Positions 51,450 to 60,826 of a DNA stretch of 64,000 nt are shown here, piece by piece. A program made the position numbers and the translations under genes. The notes beneath the pieces were generated by a model. That model was not told the DNA's origin. It saw nothing but the letters and a program-made list of their open reading frames with translations, and searched no databases. Numbering within the stretch: the stretch's first letter is position 1; each line of letters begins with the position of its first letter. Origin of the DNA: UBA1219 sp045601425 (lineage in GTDB: Bacteria; Bacteroidota; Bacteroidia; Bacteroidales; P3). The stretch is from assembly GCA_045601425.1 (NCBI GenBank), contig JAZRZP010000016.1:1-64000 (forward strand), given 5' to 3'.

Positions 51450-52643
51450 ATGATTGACACCATAAAACAACTTGCGGAAGAATATTTCAACGAGACCGTT
51501 GAGATACGACGCTATCTGCACCAGAACCCCGAACTCTCTCAGGAGGAATTCGGCACAATGCAGTATGTCGCCGACAAATTGAGAAGTTTCGGACTTTCTC
51601 CCATAACCGGAATCGGGAAAACCGGGGTCATGGCCATGATTGAAGGACGCAATCCAGAAAGTTACTGCGTGGCACTGCGTGCCGACTATGACGCACTCCC
51701 TCTTGAAGAATGTACCGGATTGCCCTTTGCTTCAAAAAACAAAGGCGTCATGCATGCCTGCGGACACGACATGCACACTTCATCGCTGCTTGGTGCGGCA
51801 AAGATACTCACGGCACTCAGAGACAGGTTCGAGGGATCCGTAATGCTCATTTTCCAGCCATCGGAAGAGAAATACCCCGGAGGTGCCTTCATGATGATGG
51901 AGGACGGCGTTTTCAGCAAAAGGACACCGAACGAAATATATTCATTCCACTGCCTGCCCGAAATGGAATGCGGCCGCATTGGAATGCGCAAGGGCAAATA
52001 CATGGCTTCCACCGATGAACTCTACCTTACCGTGAAGGGCAAGGGCGGTCACGGCGGCACCCCCAACCTCGACATCGACCCCATTGTCATAGCATCACAC
52101 ATCATTGTGGCAATGCAGCAGATTGTGAGCCGCAATGCCGACCCCACGATGCCTACGATACTCTCTTTCGGCAAAATGGTAGGTCTCGGCCGCACCAACA
52201 TAATTCCCGACGAAGTGAAGATAGAAGGCACCATACGCACCTTTGACGAGAAATGGCGTCTCGACGCCCACCGTCGCATAACAAGCATTGCCAAAGGCAT
52301 GGCCGAAAGCATGGGCGGCAGCTGCGACGTTTTCATCGACTTCGGATATCCGTACGTATTCAACGACGACGACTGCACACAACGCACCCACGACAACGGT
52401 GTGGAATATTTCGGTGCCGAAAACGTCGACTGGCTAAACCTCCGCATGACTGCCGAAGATTTCGCCTTCTTCGCACAGAAAATACCAGCCTGCTACTACC
52501 GCATCGGCGTACACATCAAAGACACGCCGATAACCAACCTGCACCGTCCCAACCTGATGATTGACGAGAATTCCATCCGCAACGCCATGGGATTCGTTGC
52601 CTTCAACGCAATAAAAGCCCTCGAGAAAAAAGCGAAACTTTAG
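51450..52643 (+). CDS. M20-family amidohydrolase (peptidase M20 / aminoacylase-like)
   Basis: 397 residues from the start MIDTIKQLAEEYF at 51450, chosen because it is downstream of the promoter. Metal-binding motifs typical of M20D amidohydrolases are visible: GVMHACGHDMHTS, the catalytic Glu pair in FQPSEEKYPGG, and YSFHCLPEME. The dimerisation domain begins at KGKGGHGGTPNLDIDP. Such enzymes hydrolyse N-acyl amino acids or hippurate-like amides; the substrate is unknown. It is followed by a bidirectional terminator. Confidence 0.92.
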   Translation: MIDTIKQLAEEYFNETVEIRRYLHQNPELSQEEFGTMQYVADKLRSFGLSPITGIGKTGVMAMIEGRNPESYCVALRADYDALPLEECTGLPFASKNKGVMHACGHDMHTSSLLGAAKILTALRDRFEGSVMLIFQPSEEKYPGGAFMMMEDGVFSKRTPNEIYSFHCLPEMECGRIGMRKGKYMASTDELYLTVKGKGGHGGTPNLDIDPIVIASHIIVAMQQIVSRNADPTMPTILSFGKMVGLGRTNIIPDEVKIEGTIRTFDEKWRLDAHRRITSIAKGMAESMGGSCDVFIDFGYPYVFNDDDCTQRTHDNGVEYFGAENVDWLNLRMTAEDFAFFAQKIPACYYRIGVHIKDTPITNLHRPNLMIDENSIRNAMGFVAFNAIKALEKKAKL

Positions 52644-52661
52644 GATAATTCATTTGCACAA

Positions 52662-52695
52662 AAAAACTCCCGAAGAATCCTTCGGGAGTTTTTTG
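52662..52695. terminator. Bidirectional intrinsic terminator between the M20 gene and ompH
   Basis: Stem AAAACTCCCGAAG / CTTCGGGAGTTTT with loop AATC, flanked by an A-run on the left and a T-run on the right, serving both convergent genes. Confidence 0.9.
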
Positions 52696-52710
52696 TTTCT
52701 CAAGAAAAAT

Positions 52711-53232
52711 TCATTTCTTCGTACCGTAACCCATCGACTGCAGGATATCGTCGCTGAGGTCGTATTTTTCGCCTACATAAAGAACTGTAGCGTCGCCCGA
52801 CTTGTCGAAAATCATGGCATAGCCCTTGGAAGTAGCATATTTCTCGATAGCGTTGTAAACCTTGTCCTGAATCGGTTTCATGAGTTCTTCGCGTTTCTGT
52901 TCCAAATCACCGTTCGAGCCGAAACGTTTTTTCTGAAGGTCTTTTGCCTCTTTTTCCTTTGCGATGATTTCATCCTGACGCTTGATTTTCAGGTCTTCGG
53001 GCAAAAGATACTCTTCCGACTGGTAGGATTTGTAAAGTTTGTCGATTTCCTGAAATTTCGATTCGATTTCTTTCTGCCAATCTATGGAATACTGGTCAAG
53101 CTTCTTTTGAGCCTCATCGTATTCGGGGATATTACTCAAAATATATTCGGTACTTACGCAGGCGTATTTCTGTGCGTTTGCAGCAAAGCCCATCACAAGA
53201 CAGATGGCGAATGTAAAAACTATTTTTTTCAT
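52711..53232 (-). CDS. OmpH/Skp family periplasmic chaperone
   Basis: 173 residues with a signal peptide (MKKIVFTFAICLVMGFAANAQ). The mature chain is helical and highly charged (about 50-120), with KYACVSTEYILSNIPEYDEAQ at its start, as in Skp/OmpH proteins that hold unfolded outer-membrane barrels. It lies 21 bases downstream of bamA, the usual position. Some Bacteroidota have two tandem OmpH genes; only one is present here. Confidence 0.9.
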   Translation of the reverse strand: MKKIVFTFAICLVMGFAANAQKYACVSTEYILSNIPEYDEAQKKLDQYSIDWQKEIESKFQEIDKLYKSYQSEEYLLPEDLKIKRQDEIIAKEKEAKDLQKKRFGSNGDLEQKREELMKPIQDKVYNAIEKYATSKGYAMIFDKSGDATVLYVGEKYDLSDDILQSMGYGTKK

Positions 53233-53253
53233 ATTGGTATAAATTTAAAATTA

Positions 53254-55782
53254 TTAGTCAATTGATTGATTTATGGAAAAATGGAAGTGAGATCCGCCCT
53301 TCGACGGGTCGTCGAAACCGTAAGCCCAGTCAAGTCCTATAAGTCCGAACATGGGCATATAGAGACGTACTCCCAGTCCTGCCGAAGTGTATGTCTTGAA
53401 TGGCTGGAACTCATCGGTCCTGAGCCACGAGTTGGCACCTTCGAGAAAACCGAGCACATAAATAGTTGCCGTAGCGTTGAGTGTTATCGGCTGACGGAGT
53501 TCGAGAGTGAATTTATCAAAGAGAGCTGCGCCGGTATAATTGCCCGAAGCATCTTCAGGGCTGAGTCCGTAAGTAGTATAGCCACGCATGGGGATAACCT
53601 CACGGGCATCAAGAGCCCAACTTGAGAGGCCGTCTCCACCGACGTAGTAGCGGCCGAACGGTGAAAGTCCGATCTTCGAGTTGTAGTAGCCCATGTTACC
53701 GAAACGGAAACGGGCATTGAAAACGACGTCACCTATAAGGTTGAGCATCCATGAACCGCGTATGTTGAGTTTGTGGTACTCAAGCAGTTTGTATTTTTCC
53801 TGATCGGAGAGTGCTGTGTAATCCTTGTTGGTGAACAGAGAGTACGGCGGTGTGAGTTGCAGGCCTATGGAAAGTTCGGAACCGCTGCGAGGATAAATCG
53901 GCGAATCCAGCGAGTTTCTGCTCAGCGTAACACCGTAGCTTATGTCGTTGGCATAGCCGTTGGCAAAGATAAAGCTCGTGTAGTTGTAGACCTGATAACG
54001 GCGATAGGAAATGGCCTGCGAAAGTATGAAATAGTCATCAGGCCACGACAGACGTTTCGTCAGCGATATGCTGGCTCCGCTTATGCGCAGGCTGTAGTAA
54101 TAGCTGCTGCTCTTGTCGTAATAGTATCCGTTGCTGTAAAGCGAGTGGTAGGCAGACACGCTGAGCGACTGCGGCTTGCTGCCACCCAACCACGGTTCGG
54201 TGAAGCCTGCACTTATCGAATAGTAGTGCGTTCCGTTGGTTTGGGCACTTATGGACAGCTGCTGTCCGTCACCGGTTGGCAGCGGAGCCCACGCCTTTCG
54301 GTTAAAAATATTCCTCATCGAGAAATTGGTGAACGAAAGGCCCAGTGTTCCTATAACCATGCCGCTTCCCCATCCTCCGGAAAGGGAAATCTGACTTGTG
54401 GACTTTTCTTCCAGCTGGTATTCTATGTCGACGGTGCCGTTTTCGGGATTAGGTCGCACGTCGGGATTTATCTTCTGTTCGTCGAAAAACTGCAGTGTAG
54501 CCAGTTCACGCACGCTTCGGATAACGGCATCGCGGCTGAAAAGGTCACCGGGTTTGGTGCGTATTTCACGCATAATCACCTTATCGTTGGTGAGGGTGTT
54601 GCCTTTTACAGAAACGCGGTTGATGCGAGCCTGATTTCCCTCGCGTATTCTCACTTCTATGTCGATGGAATCGTTTTCAACAGCCACTTCGGTAGGTGTG
54701 GCACGGAAAAAGAAATATCCGTTGTCCATGTAAAGAGAGTTGATGTCGGTACCGCTCGGGTTGTACGAAAGGTTCTCGTCAAGCACAGTCTTGTTGTACG
54801 GTGTACCTTTTTCTATACGCAGGTGTCTAGAAAGTTCTTCGGAAGAATAAATGGTGTTTCCCGTAAAAGAGACATTACGGAAAAAATACGGATGTCCTTC
54901 GTATATTTTCACTTTAATTTCCAGATTATCCTTATCGACGTTGTAAATGGTGTCGCTTATTATACGAGCATCGCGATAACCCATTTCGTTGTACAGCGAA
55001 ATAACGCTTTCTATGTCGGTATTGTAGTCAGCTTCTATGTATTTTGAGCGTTTCCAGAAACCGGGAGTCCAGAAGTAGAAATTCTTCCAGTAATTCACGT
55101 CGTGGGTGTTGCGCATCGTTTTTGCAAGTTTGCTGGAAGAAACGGCCTCGTTGCCTTCAAAAACGAGGTTTTTGATTTTCACACGATTGCCTTTGTCGAC
55201 GTCGAAGACGAGTATCTGTTCGTTGCCCTTCTTGGCAGTGTCTGCAATGGTTTTCACATCAACTTCCACCGAAGTGTAGCCTTTGTCGAGGTAGTAGCTT
55301 TTAATCTTGTTTTTGGAAGTCATGAGGAGGTTTTCGGTAACCACGTCGCCAACCATAAGGTTCAGCTGTTCGCGAAGCTTGTCGGCATCGGATTTCTTTA
55401 CACCGCGGAACTGGAATTTGGAGAGTTTGGGACGGCTAACGAATTCGATATTGAGGAATACGTTGTCGTTCTGGATATTAGTGATGTAGATTTTTATATC
55501 TTCGAACATTCCCTGTTCCCAAAGTTTGTCGATAGCATTGGAGAGTTTGTCGCCGGGAACCTGTATTTTGTCGCCGACATGAAGATCGGCAACCATAAGA
55601 ACCATACGTTTGTCCAGACGCTCGGCACCTGTGAGCGTTATGCCGCCGATTTCGTATGTTTTCGGTGTAAGGTAATCTATATCGTAGCCTGCATTAGCCC
55701 CCCCGCCAAGCGAAATCTGTGCATTCGCAAACACTGCAAAGCACAGGAATAATATTATCAGTATCTTTGTTTTTATATTCAT
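53254..55782 (-). CDS. bamA: Outer membrane protein assembly factor BamA
   Basis: 842 residues from the start MNIKTKILIILFLCF (55782), which gives a signal peptide. Five POTRA repeats cover about 30-430 (FEGNEAVSSSKLAKTM, VSFTGNTIYSSEELSRHLRIE, VSVKGNTLTNDKVIMREIRTKPG) and the C-terminal beta barrel follows, with the RGY motif of loop 6 as MRGYTTYG and a C terminus of DPSKGGSHFHFSINQSID. BamA inserts barrels into the outer membrane. It lies between uppS and ompH in the standard Bacteroidota order. Confidence 0.95.
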   Translation of the reverse strand: MNIKTKILIILFLCFAVFANAQISLGGGANAGYDIDYLTPKTYEIGGITLTGAERLDKRMVLMVADLHVGDKIQVPGDKLSNAIDKLWEQGMFEDIKIYITNIQNDNVFLNIEFVSRPKLSKFQFRGVKKSDADKLREQLNLMVGDVVTENLLMTSKNKIKSYYLDKGYTSVEVDVKTIADTAKKGNEQILVFDVDKGNRVKIKNLVFEGNEAVSSSKLAKTMRNTHDVNYWKNFYFWTPGFWKRSKYIEADYNTDIESVISLYNEMGYRDARIISDTIYNVDKDNLEIKVKIYEGHPYFFRNVSFTGNTIYSSEELSRHLRIEKGTPYNKTVLDENLSYNPSGTDINSLYMDNGYFFFRATPTEVAVENDSIDIEVRIREGNQARINRVSVKGNTLTNDKVIMREIRTKPGDLFSRDAVIRSVRELATLQFFDEQKINPDVRPNPENGTVDIEYQLEEKSTSQISLSGGWGSGMVIGTLGLSFTNFSMRNIFNRKAWAPLPTGDGQQLSISAQTNGTHYYSISAGFTEPWLGGSKPQSLSVSAYHSLYSNGYYYDKSSSYYYSLRISGASISLTKRLSWPDDYFILSQAISYRRYQVYNYTSFIFANGYANDISYGVTLSRNSLDSPIYPRSGSELSIGLQLTPPYSLFTNKDYTALSDQEKYKLLEYHKLNIRGSWMLNLIGDVVFNARFRFGNMGYYNSKIGLSPFGRYYVGGDGLSSWALDAREVIPMRGYTTYGLSPEDASGNYTGAALFDKFTLELRQPITLNATATIYVLGFLEGANSWLRTDEFQPFKTYTSAGLGVRLYMPMFGLIGLDWAYGFDDPSKGGSHFHFSINQSID

Positions 55783-55858
55783 TTGATAGTTTGTTGTCGA
55801 TGAAAGCAATCGTAAAATGACTAATAACGCTAATATTTTATTTTTATTATTCCAATGT

Positions 55859-56626
55859 TCATTTTTGAGTTATCTGTTCGCCCGTTTTACCGAAACGGCG
55901 TTCCCTTTTCTGAAAATCGCAGACTGCATCGACAAGGTCTTCCTTGCGGAAATCGGGCCATAGTTTCGGTGTGAAGTAAAGTTCCGTGTAGGCCAGTTGC
56001 CAAAGCAGGAAGTTGCTGATGCGGAACTCACCGCTGGTGCGGATAAGCAGGTCGGGATCAGGATAGTCGGCCGTACAGAGGTATTTTCGGAGCGTATCTT
56101 CCGTAACGTCTGATGGAAAGACGTTCCTGTTGTTGGCATCAAGCACAAGTTGTTCAAGAGCGTGTTTTACCTCCCAACGGGAGCTGTAGCTGAGTGCCAG
56201 AATCAAGGTCATACGCGTGTTCCGTGCAGTATCGTCGATACTTTGCTGCAGTGTCTTTCTCGTTTCTTCGGGGAGGGACACTGTGTTGCCTATGGTCTGC
56301 AGACGTATATTGTTTTTCTGAAGTGTCGGTGTCTCTTCATGAATACACTTGACAAGAAGTTGCATAAGTCCGTTCACTTCGGCCTTCGGGCGGTTCCAGT
56401 TTTCGGTGGAAAAGGCATATAGAGTCAGGTATTTCACTCCAAGTTCGGCACAGCCTTCCACTGTCTGGCGGACTGCCTCTATTGCATTCTGATGGCCGAA
56501 AATACGCTCGTGCGAACGCTGTTTAGCCCAACGGCCGTTGCCGTCCATAATTACTGCAATATGTGTCGGAATACGTTGCAGATCAAGTTTTTGTGTATCC
56601 ATATCGTTCATTAAATTTATTTTCAA
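55859..56626 (-). CDS. uppS: Isoprenyl transferase (undecaprenyl diphosphate synthase)
   Basis: 255 residues from the first in-frame ATG; starts at residues 6 or 9 are also possible and cannot be decided. Hallmarks of cis-prenyltransferases: MDGNGRWA (D28), LYAFSTENWNRP, and RTSGEFRISNFLLWQ. It makes the C55 carrier lipid for peptidoglycan and glycan synthesis. Upstream of bamA (76 bases), 7 bases after the DUF6089 gene. Confidence 0.95.
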   Translation of the reverse strand: MKINLMNDMDTQKLDLQRIPTHIAVIMDGNGRWAKQRSHERIFGHQNAIEAVRQTVEGCAELGVKYLTLYAFSTENWNRPKAEVNGLMQLLVKCIHEETPTLQKNNIRLQTIGNTVSLPEETRKTLQQSIDDTARNTRMTLILALSYSSRWEVKHALEQLVLDANNRNVFPSDVTEDTLRKYLCTADYPDPDLLIRTSGEFRISNFLLWQLAYTELYFTPKLWPDFRKEDLVDAVCDFQKRERRFGKTGEQITQK

Positions 56627-56633
56627 TACATCG

Positions 56634-57497
56634 TCAATAAGCTTCGCATTTGTTGTGTCTGCCGAAAAGATTGGAGAAGAAATCGAGTTTAACGGTAATG
56701 TTTAGTCCGAAAAAAGTGTACCAGTCGTCGAGGCTGTCATCGCCGCGCTGTGCTCCGACAGGATTCCTATAACCGGAACGCACCTCACCGCTGCGGTCGG
56801 AAAGGATTCCAGCCATTTCCTCCGTATTTCCGGAAAGAAGTTCATAATCCACATAAGTGGTGCTTACATCGTCGAGATAGTCTGTCCATGTCTTGCGGAA
56901 GCCGTATTCCAGACCGAGGGTAACATACTTGAAAGCCCTGTATTTGATACCCAGTCCGAAAGGCATTGAAAGCTGTATGAGGTCGTAAGGCTGCCGGTCG
57001 GGGTATTGTTCGAGTCCCTGTCCCTCGGTGCAGAGAGGCTGCAGTTCATACCATTGCGTTTCGCCATGAGAATCGGTGTACTGTGCTTTCGGATTGAAAC
57101 TGAAAATTCCAAGTCCCCAGAACATATATGGAGTGAAACGCTGTGCAAAAGGACCCGTCTGGTATGGCAGGAAGTTGAACTGAACAGTGAGGGAGGCTTC
57201 GAAAATGTCCGAACTGAAACTCAGGTTTCTTTCGGGCAGAATGTCGGGATTGCCGCCTTCGACGGTTCCGTAAAGAGCTTCTATCTGCACTGCCCAACGG
57301 GAGTGGAAATCGTAACGGAACAGCAGGCTTCCGGCAAGATTGAGTTTCCCGTCAAGACGCTCGCCGTTGAGGTCACCTATATAGTTCATGCCGCCGCCCA
57401 TGATTCCGATTTCGGCATCACGTGAGAAGGTCTGCGAAAAAGCCGTATGGCTTGCAAGCAGAATGAACATGAACAGTATTTTTTCCGGCAGTGACAT
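56634..57497 (-). CDS. DUF6089 family outer-membrane beta-barrel protein
   Basis: 287 residues with a signal peptide (MSLPEKILFMFILLASHTAFS). The mature protein shows alternating hydrophobic strands of a small barrel (AEIGIMGGGMNYIGDLN; YMFWGLGIFSFNPKA; GLGIKYRAFKYVTLGLEYGFRKTWTDYLD), the pattern of DUF6089, a family found next to uppS/bamA in Bacteroidota. Function unknown. Its ATG directly abuts the DUF4837 stop codon with no spacer. Confidence 0.85.
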   Translation of the reverse strand: MSLPEKILFMFILLASHTAFSQTFSRDAEIGIMGGGMNYIGDLNGERLDGKLNLAGSLLFRYDFHSRWAVQIEALYGTVEGGNPDILPERNLSFSSDIFEASLTVQFNFLPYQTGPFAQRFTPYMFWGLGIFSFNPKAQYTDSHGETQWYELQPLCTEGQGLEQYPDRQPYDLIQLSMPFGLGIKYRAFKYVTLGLEYGFRKTWTDYLDDVSTTYVDYELLSGNTEEMAGILSDRSGEVRSGYRNPVGAQRGDDSLDDWYTFFGLNITVKLDFFSNLFGRHNKCEAY

Positions 57498-58514
57498 TTA
57501 TTTCTTTGCAGTTGTGTCAATAAAATCAATTGAGTAGCATATGCTTTCGGCCTGCATGAGGAAATCACGCTTGGGCTGTTTGGGCGAATACACATATCCA
57601 GTGAGCATAATCAGATTTTTGCCGTCGGGAGCCACGAAAGTGTAGTTTACGTAGGGGCCGCCCATGAAATCGCCGAAAAGCCTCCACAAACCACGGGTCT
57701 CGACGCAATAATTTCCGTGAAACTCAACGTTCTGCGAAACGGCATCGATACGGCGTTCCGTTCCCATGTAAGATCCTTCTGCCGGTCCCGGCACATTACG
57801 TTTCATGACGGTATCCATGCGGTTGAGAATCACGTTTTCTTCGAACTGTGTTCTGGACTTGTACGGTTCCGTGCTGATAAGTATTCCTATGCTGAAATCG
57901 CCGGCTTCCTTGCGTACCCATGCGAAATCGGGGAACAGTTTCGAAAGCTGGTACTCATTGGACAGCGTAAGTTCGAACCCGAAATTCTTACGGAGTTTCT
58001 CCATCACCTTGTAGTTTTCGATACCACTGAAGGCACGTTTTATCCGTGCATGTTCGGCATTTTTTATTTCCTTGTTTATTACTGGCATATAGCGTTCCAT
58101 AAAAGGTATGACAGAATCGCGGCTGGTAAGCGAGAATTCGAATACCACCTGCGGCTGTGCCCAGAGGTCGCGGTTGAGATAAACTCTGTTTCTGTTAGTA
58201 TCGGACACGCTCATGATGATAATATTACGGTGAGCCTGAAACATGTCGTTGTTTTGGAATGAGGAATGAGGTATATTGACAACGTCGTACAACGACTCCG
58301 ACTGGTTCAGAGCCGCCTGCGGAGCTTTCAGCAGTTCAAGGATTCTGTCTTTTGCTGTTCCGTAGTACACATCCTTGTTGGCGACAAGGAGTATTTCCAG
58401 CGTCTTGCCGGAAGAGCCTCGTTTCTGCCCTTTGCGGTCCGAATTGAAACAAGAGGAGAAGAAGCCTGTCGTGAAAGCGACCAGAAGTATTGCCGTAAAA
58501 ATTCTTGTTTTCAT
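57498..58514 (-). CDS. DUF4837 family lipoprotein
   Basis: 338 residues. Lipobox FFSSC (acylated Cys at about 22) follows the signal, and the body has KTLEILLVANKDVYYGTAKDRI and EGSYMGTERRIDAVSQNVEFHGNYCVETRGLW (identified by EGSYMGTERRIDAVS). DUF4837 proteins are outer-membrane-associated lipoproteins of unknown function, often near envelope biogenesis genes. It sits 35 bases after the TonB-dependent receptor. Confidence 0.82.
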   Translation of the reverse strand: MKTRIFTAILLVAFTTGFFSSCFNSDRKGQKRGSSGKTLEILLVANKDVYYGTAKDRILELLKAPQAALNQSESLYDVVNIPHSSFQNNDMFQAHRNIIIMSVSDTNRNRVYLNRDLWAQPQVVFEFSLTSRDSVIPFMERYMPVINKEIKNAEHARIKRAFSGIENYKVMEKLRKNFGFELTLSNEYQLSKLFPDFAWVRKEAGDFSIGILISTEPYKSRTQFEENVILNRMDTVMKRNVPGPAEGSYMGTERRIDAVSQNVEFHGNYCVETRGLWRLFGDFMGGPYVNYTFVAPDGKNLIMLTGYVYSPKQPKRDFLMQAESICYSIDFIDTTAKK

Positions 58515-58549
58515 AATCTTGTGTTTTATGTTTTTCGTAATCAGAGGAT

Positions 58550-60820
58550 TCAGAAGGTAAGCGAGATACCCAAACTCGGCATGACCGGAAGCTGGTCTAC
58601 GCGAGAGAAGGACAGACGGTCGAAGTAGAACATATTTTTGCGATTGTAGACGTTTGTCACGCTGGCCGTTATGTCAAGCACGGTATTTTTGCCGAAGTAG
58701 AAACGTTTTTTTGCAGAGAAGTCCAATCGGTGGTACGATGGCAGCCTACCTCCGTTTACGGAAGCATAATAAATACCGGTGCTTCCGTTCTCGTTCAGGT
58801 AATCGGATCCGATACCATCGCCGAGGGAGAGATTTTCGTAAACGCCGAGAGTCTGCGTATAGGGGAATCCGCTGCCGTAGTTCCACCGCATGCTGATTTC
58901 CCAGTCGAGTTTCTGACCGAGCTTGTAAGTGAATAGTACGTTGAGGTTGTGCCGACGATCATAGTGAGGGTTGTACGTCATATTCTCATCGGTACGTTCC
59001 ACAAAGCCAAGCGAGTAGGCGACCCAGAGATACATCATGTCGTAGGTACACCGCACGCTGAAATCGGTGCCGTAGGCCTGTCCCTTTTCAATGATGAAAT
59101 CGGGGTCGGTATCATACATCTTGTTGCGGTTCATGTTCACGAGCTGCGAGAAGTTCTTGTAGTAAGGTTCCACGTTGAGGAAAAGCCAGTCGGTAACATC
59201 GTATTCGAAACCGAGGATAACGTGCTGGGCATTTTGGACACAGCTGGTAACTTCATTTCCTTCAAATGTTTGCGATATTCCGAGGTTTTCCGAACCTGTG
59301 AGGAATCCGTTGAAGAGGTTCACCACATCGTTGTCGGAACGTGCATCGAGGAAATTCTGGCTATACAGACCAGCAGCAAGTTTAAGGCGTATTTTGTCAT
59401 TGATGCTGTACTTCAGTGCCAGACGGGGTTCGGCAAAGAATTCACTTACCGAAGCATAGTAAACCAACCGCAGTCCCGGTTCCACGAGCCAGTTGCCGCG
59501 GTTGAGCTTGTATGTCATGAATCCCGCCAGCTCGCTGGTATTTTCGGTTTGGTCGAACTTTCTGCCGAAGTGGTTCTGAAATGCATAGTCTGTTCTGAAC
59601 ATTTCGATGTCGATACCATAGCACAACTTGTCCGTTCCGAAAAAGTTGGTGCTGTGCAAGCCGCCGGAAAGTCCTCCTATTTCGCTTGACTTAGGGTATC
59701 CGGATCTGTCTTCCATGTTGATTTTGTAATCGGAATAAGCTATAGTTCCCTCGATGAGAGCATCGTTGCCCGGAACTATCACGAAGTTGGTTCCGGCACC
59801 GTAGTTGTTCCAGTGGTAATCGGCAATGGATTGGTAGTTGTCGACGCGGTCGTCGTAGCGGAAACCGAATACGCTGATGCGGCTGCCGCCTTCGGAGCGG
59901 AAACTCAGTTTTCCGTAAACATCGAGAAAATCGTATGGCAATCCGCCCTCGATATATGGATAAATGAGCGATGATGACTTGGAAAGATACGAATTTTTGG
60001 CTGTGAGCAGGTATGTGACGGTGTTTTTGTTCTTTTCGTTTTCGCGTTTGAGAGGTCCTTCGAGAACCAGACTTGCTCCCATGGTATTGGCACTTATTTT
60101 ACCTGTATGGCGTTTTGTGTTGCCGTCGCGGGTACTGATGTCGAGCACCGACGATATGCGGCCTCCGTATTCGGCACCGAAACCGCCAGTATAAATGTCG
60201 GCGTTGAGTATGACATCCGTCTCGAATACCGAAAATAGTCCGATGGAATGGAACGGGTTGTAGACAATCATTCCGTCGAGGAGTGTCTTGTTCTGAATCA
60301 TCGAGCCTCCACGTATGTAGAGCTGCCCTCCTTGGTCGCCGGTAAAGTTTACTCCGGGCAGCACCTGAAGGTACTGTGCGATGTCGGACTGTCCCCCTAT
60401 CGACGGGAGTTGCTGGATTTCTGATGCGGATATCTTTTCCACCGAAACCTGCGTTTCTGTTTTGCGTTCCATTTTCCGTCCCGACACCTTGAGTGTTTTC
60501 AGCACCTGTGTGGTGGGTTTCAGGTTGATACGTTTCTGCAAGGTCTGTCCGTTGCCCGTAATGTTTATTTCTTCGGTATAATCTTCGTAACCGATGTACT
60601 TTATGACGAGCGTGTATTTCCCGTCAGGGATTTTGTTTATGAGGAAAAAGCCGTTTATGTCGGTTGCTGCACCGAATTTGGTGTCTTTCAAAACGACGTT
60701 AGCAAAAAGGACCGGTTCTCCGTTATCCTTGTCGTAGATAAAGCCTTTCAAGGTATTTTGTGCGAAAACGTTCAACGAAAGCGTCAGTATCGCTATCAGT
60801 AATAAGAGACTTCTGTTCAT
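58550..60820 (-). CDS. TonB-dependent outer-membrane receptor with CarboxypepD-regulatory-like domain
   Basis: 756 residues: signal peptide, a beta-sandwich CarboxypepD_reg-like domain at about 22-110 (LKGFIYDKDNGEPVLFANVVLKD), a plug domain (SDIAQYLQVLPGVNFTGDQG; LYIRGGS), and a barrel. No SusD-type partner is nearby, unlike SusC proteins, so it is more likely a siderophore, cobalamin or metal receptor or a peptide receptor than a glycan importer. Ligand unknown. It follows holA by 6 bases, probably by operon chance rather than function. Confidence 0.9.
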   Translation of the reverse strand: MNRSLLLLIAILTLSLNVFAQNTLKGFIYDKDNGEPVLFANVVLKDTKFGAATDINGFFLINKIPDGKYTLVIKYIGYEDYTEEINITGNGQTLQKRINLKPTTQVLKTLKVSGRKMERKTETQVSVEKISASEIQQLPSIGGQSDIAQYLQVLPGVNFTGDQGGQLYIRGGSMIQNKTLLDGMIVYNPFHSIGLFSVFETDVILNADIYTGGFGAEYGGRISSVLDISTRDGNTKRHTGKISANTMGASLVLEGPLKRENEKNKNTVTYLLTAKNSYLSKSSSLIYPYIEGGLPYDFLDVYGKLSFRSEGGSRISVFGFRYDDRVDNYQSIADYHWNNYGAGTNFVIVPGNDALIEGTIAYSDYKINMEDRSGYPKSSEIGGLSGGLHSTNFFGTDKLCYGIDIEMFRTDYAFQNHFGRKFDQTENTSELAGFMTYKLNRGNWLVEPGLRLVYYASVSEFFAEPRLALKYSINDKIRLKLAAGLYSQNFLDARSDNDVVNLFNGFLTGSENLGISQTFEGNEVTSCVQNAQHVILGFEYDVTDWLFLNVEPYYKNFSQLVNMNRNKMYDTDPDFIIEKGQAYGTDFSVRCTYDMMYLWVAYSLGFVERTDENMTYNPHYDRRHNLNVLFTYKLGQKLDWEISMRWNYGSGFPYTQTLGVYENLSLGDGIGSDYLNENGSTGIYYASVNGGRLPSYHRLDFSAKKRFYFGKNTVLDITASVTNVYNRKNMFYFDRLSFSRVDQLPVMPSLGISLTF

Positions 60821-60826
60821 GCAGTT

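Noticed and set aside
58550..60820. SusC-type glycan importer
   Set aside because: There is no SusD-like lipoprotein next to it and the length (756 residues) is shorter than usual SusC proteins of about 1000.
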